DNA from: an uncultured Saprospiraceae bacterium
GTDB taxonomy: Bacteria > Bacteroidota > Bacteroidia > Chitinophagales > Saprospiraceae
Length of the DNA: 5,717 nt
Assembly: GCA_937894165.1 (NCBI GenBank)
Contig: CALCSX010000056.1
Coordinates: 1-5,717, forward strand
Direction: 5' to 3'
Within the stretch, counting starts at the first letter, position 1; each line of letters starts with the position of its first letter. Under the pieces are notes generated by a model, which saw only the letters and a program-made list of their open reading frames with translations, did no database searches and was not told the DNA's origin. Below are positions 5,644 through 5,717 of this stretch, piece by piece. The position numbers were made by a program, and so were the translations under genes.

Positions 5644-5717
5644 GTTCGTTTCACTCACCAAGTTTTTTTACGCAAAGCACGCGAAGGGAGGGCGCAGAGA
5701 GCGCTAAGAGTTTATTA
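5644..5717. repeat. Short dispersed element, copy 2 (GTTCGTTTCACT...GAGTTTATTA)
   Basis: Longer version of the element at 5027-5076, sharing the first 12 and last 10 bases exactly. The middle holds CGCAAAG/CGCGAAGGG/GCGCAGAGAG iterations, a common style of Bacteroidota intergenic repeat. It reaches the window edge, so its right boundary is uncertain. Confidence 0.65.

Overview
The window looks like chromosomal DNA from a member of the Bacteroidota. Three things point there: the Tgt and DinF-type proteins read like Bacteroidota versions, two TAnnTTTG-type -7 promoter elements lie between the divergent genes with no Shine-Dalgarno sequence, and the flanks are full of short dispersed repeats typical of that phylum. 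The genus cannot be assigned from the sequence alone.

Layout. Positions 1-576 hold no gene. They are a mosaic of unrelated short repeat families: a palindrome-bearing 148-bp repeat, an ATCYGTG-rich block, a GCCGAAGGC-rich block with a 19-bp tandem, and AGCTC and TTAACMA blocks. A DinF-subfamily MATE transporter (577-1878) lies on the minus strand. A 120-bp divergent promoter region separates it from the plus-strand pair tgt (1999-3135) and an LptF/LptG-family permease (3137-4231), which are 1 nt apart and almost certainly co-transcribed. From 4232 to the end no intact gene is visible. First comes a moderately GC-rich stretch with four consecutive stem-loops (4260-4396). Then comes AT-rich, decayed DNA holding two gene ghosts: the C-terminal end of a YhcG/DUF1016-like PDDEXK nuclease (plus strand, about 4598-4831) and the N-terminal end of an IS4-type (DUF4372-like) transposase (minus strand, about 5109-5228). 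A second copy of the 148-bp repeat lies at 5484-5631 in the same orientation as the first. A smaller element occurs at 5027-5076 and again at 5644-5717.

Function. The intact genes are housekeeping or general physiology: tRNA queuosine modification, lipopolysaccharide export to the outer membrane, and a cation-coupled multidrug-type exporter. tgt and the permease have no known functional link beyond shared transcription. The right flank looks like a former accessory insertion site (nuclease plus insertion sequence) now eroding between dispersed repeats.

I found no intact undescribed system. The items most worth checking are the hairpin run after the permease, the strictly conserved palindromic core of the flanking repeat, the loss of all three expected zinc-binding cysteines in Tgt, and the nuclease remnant.
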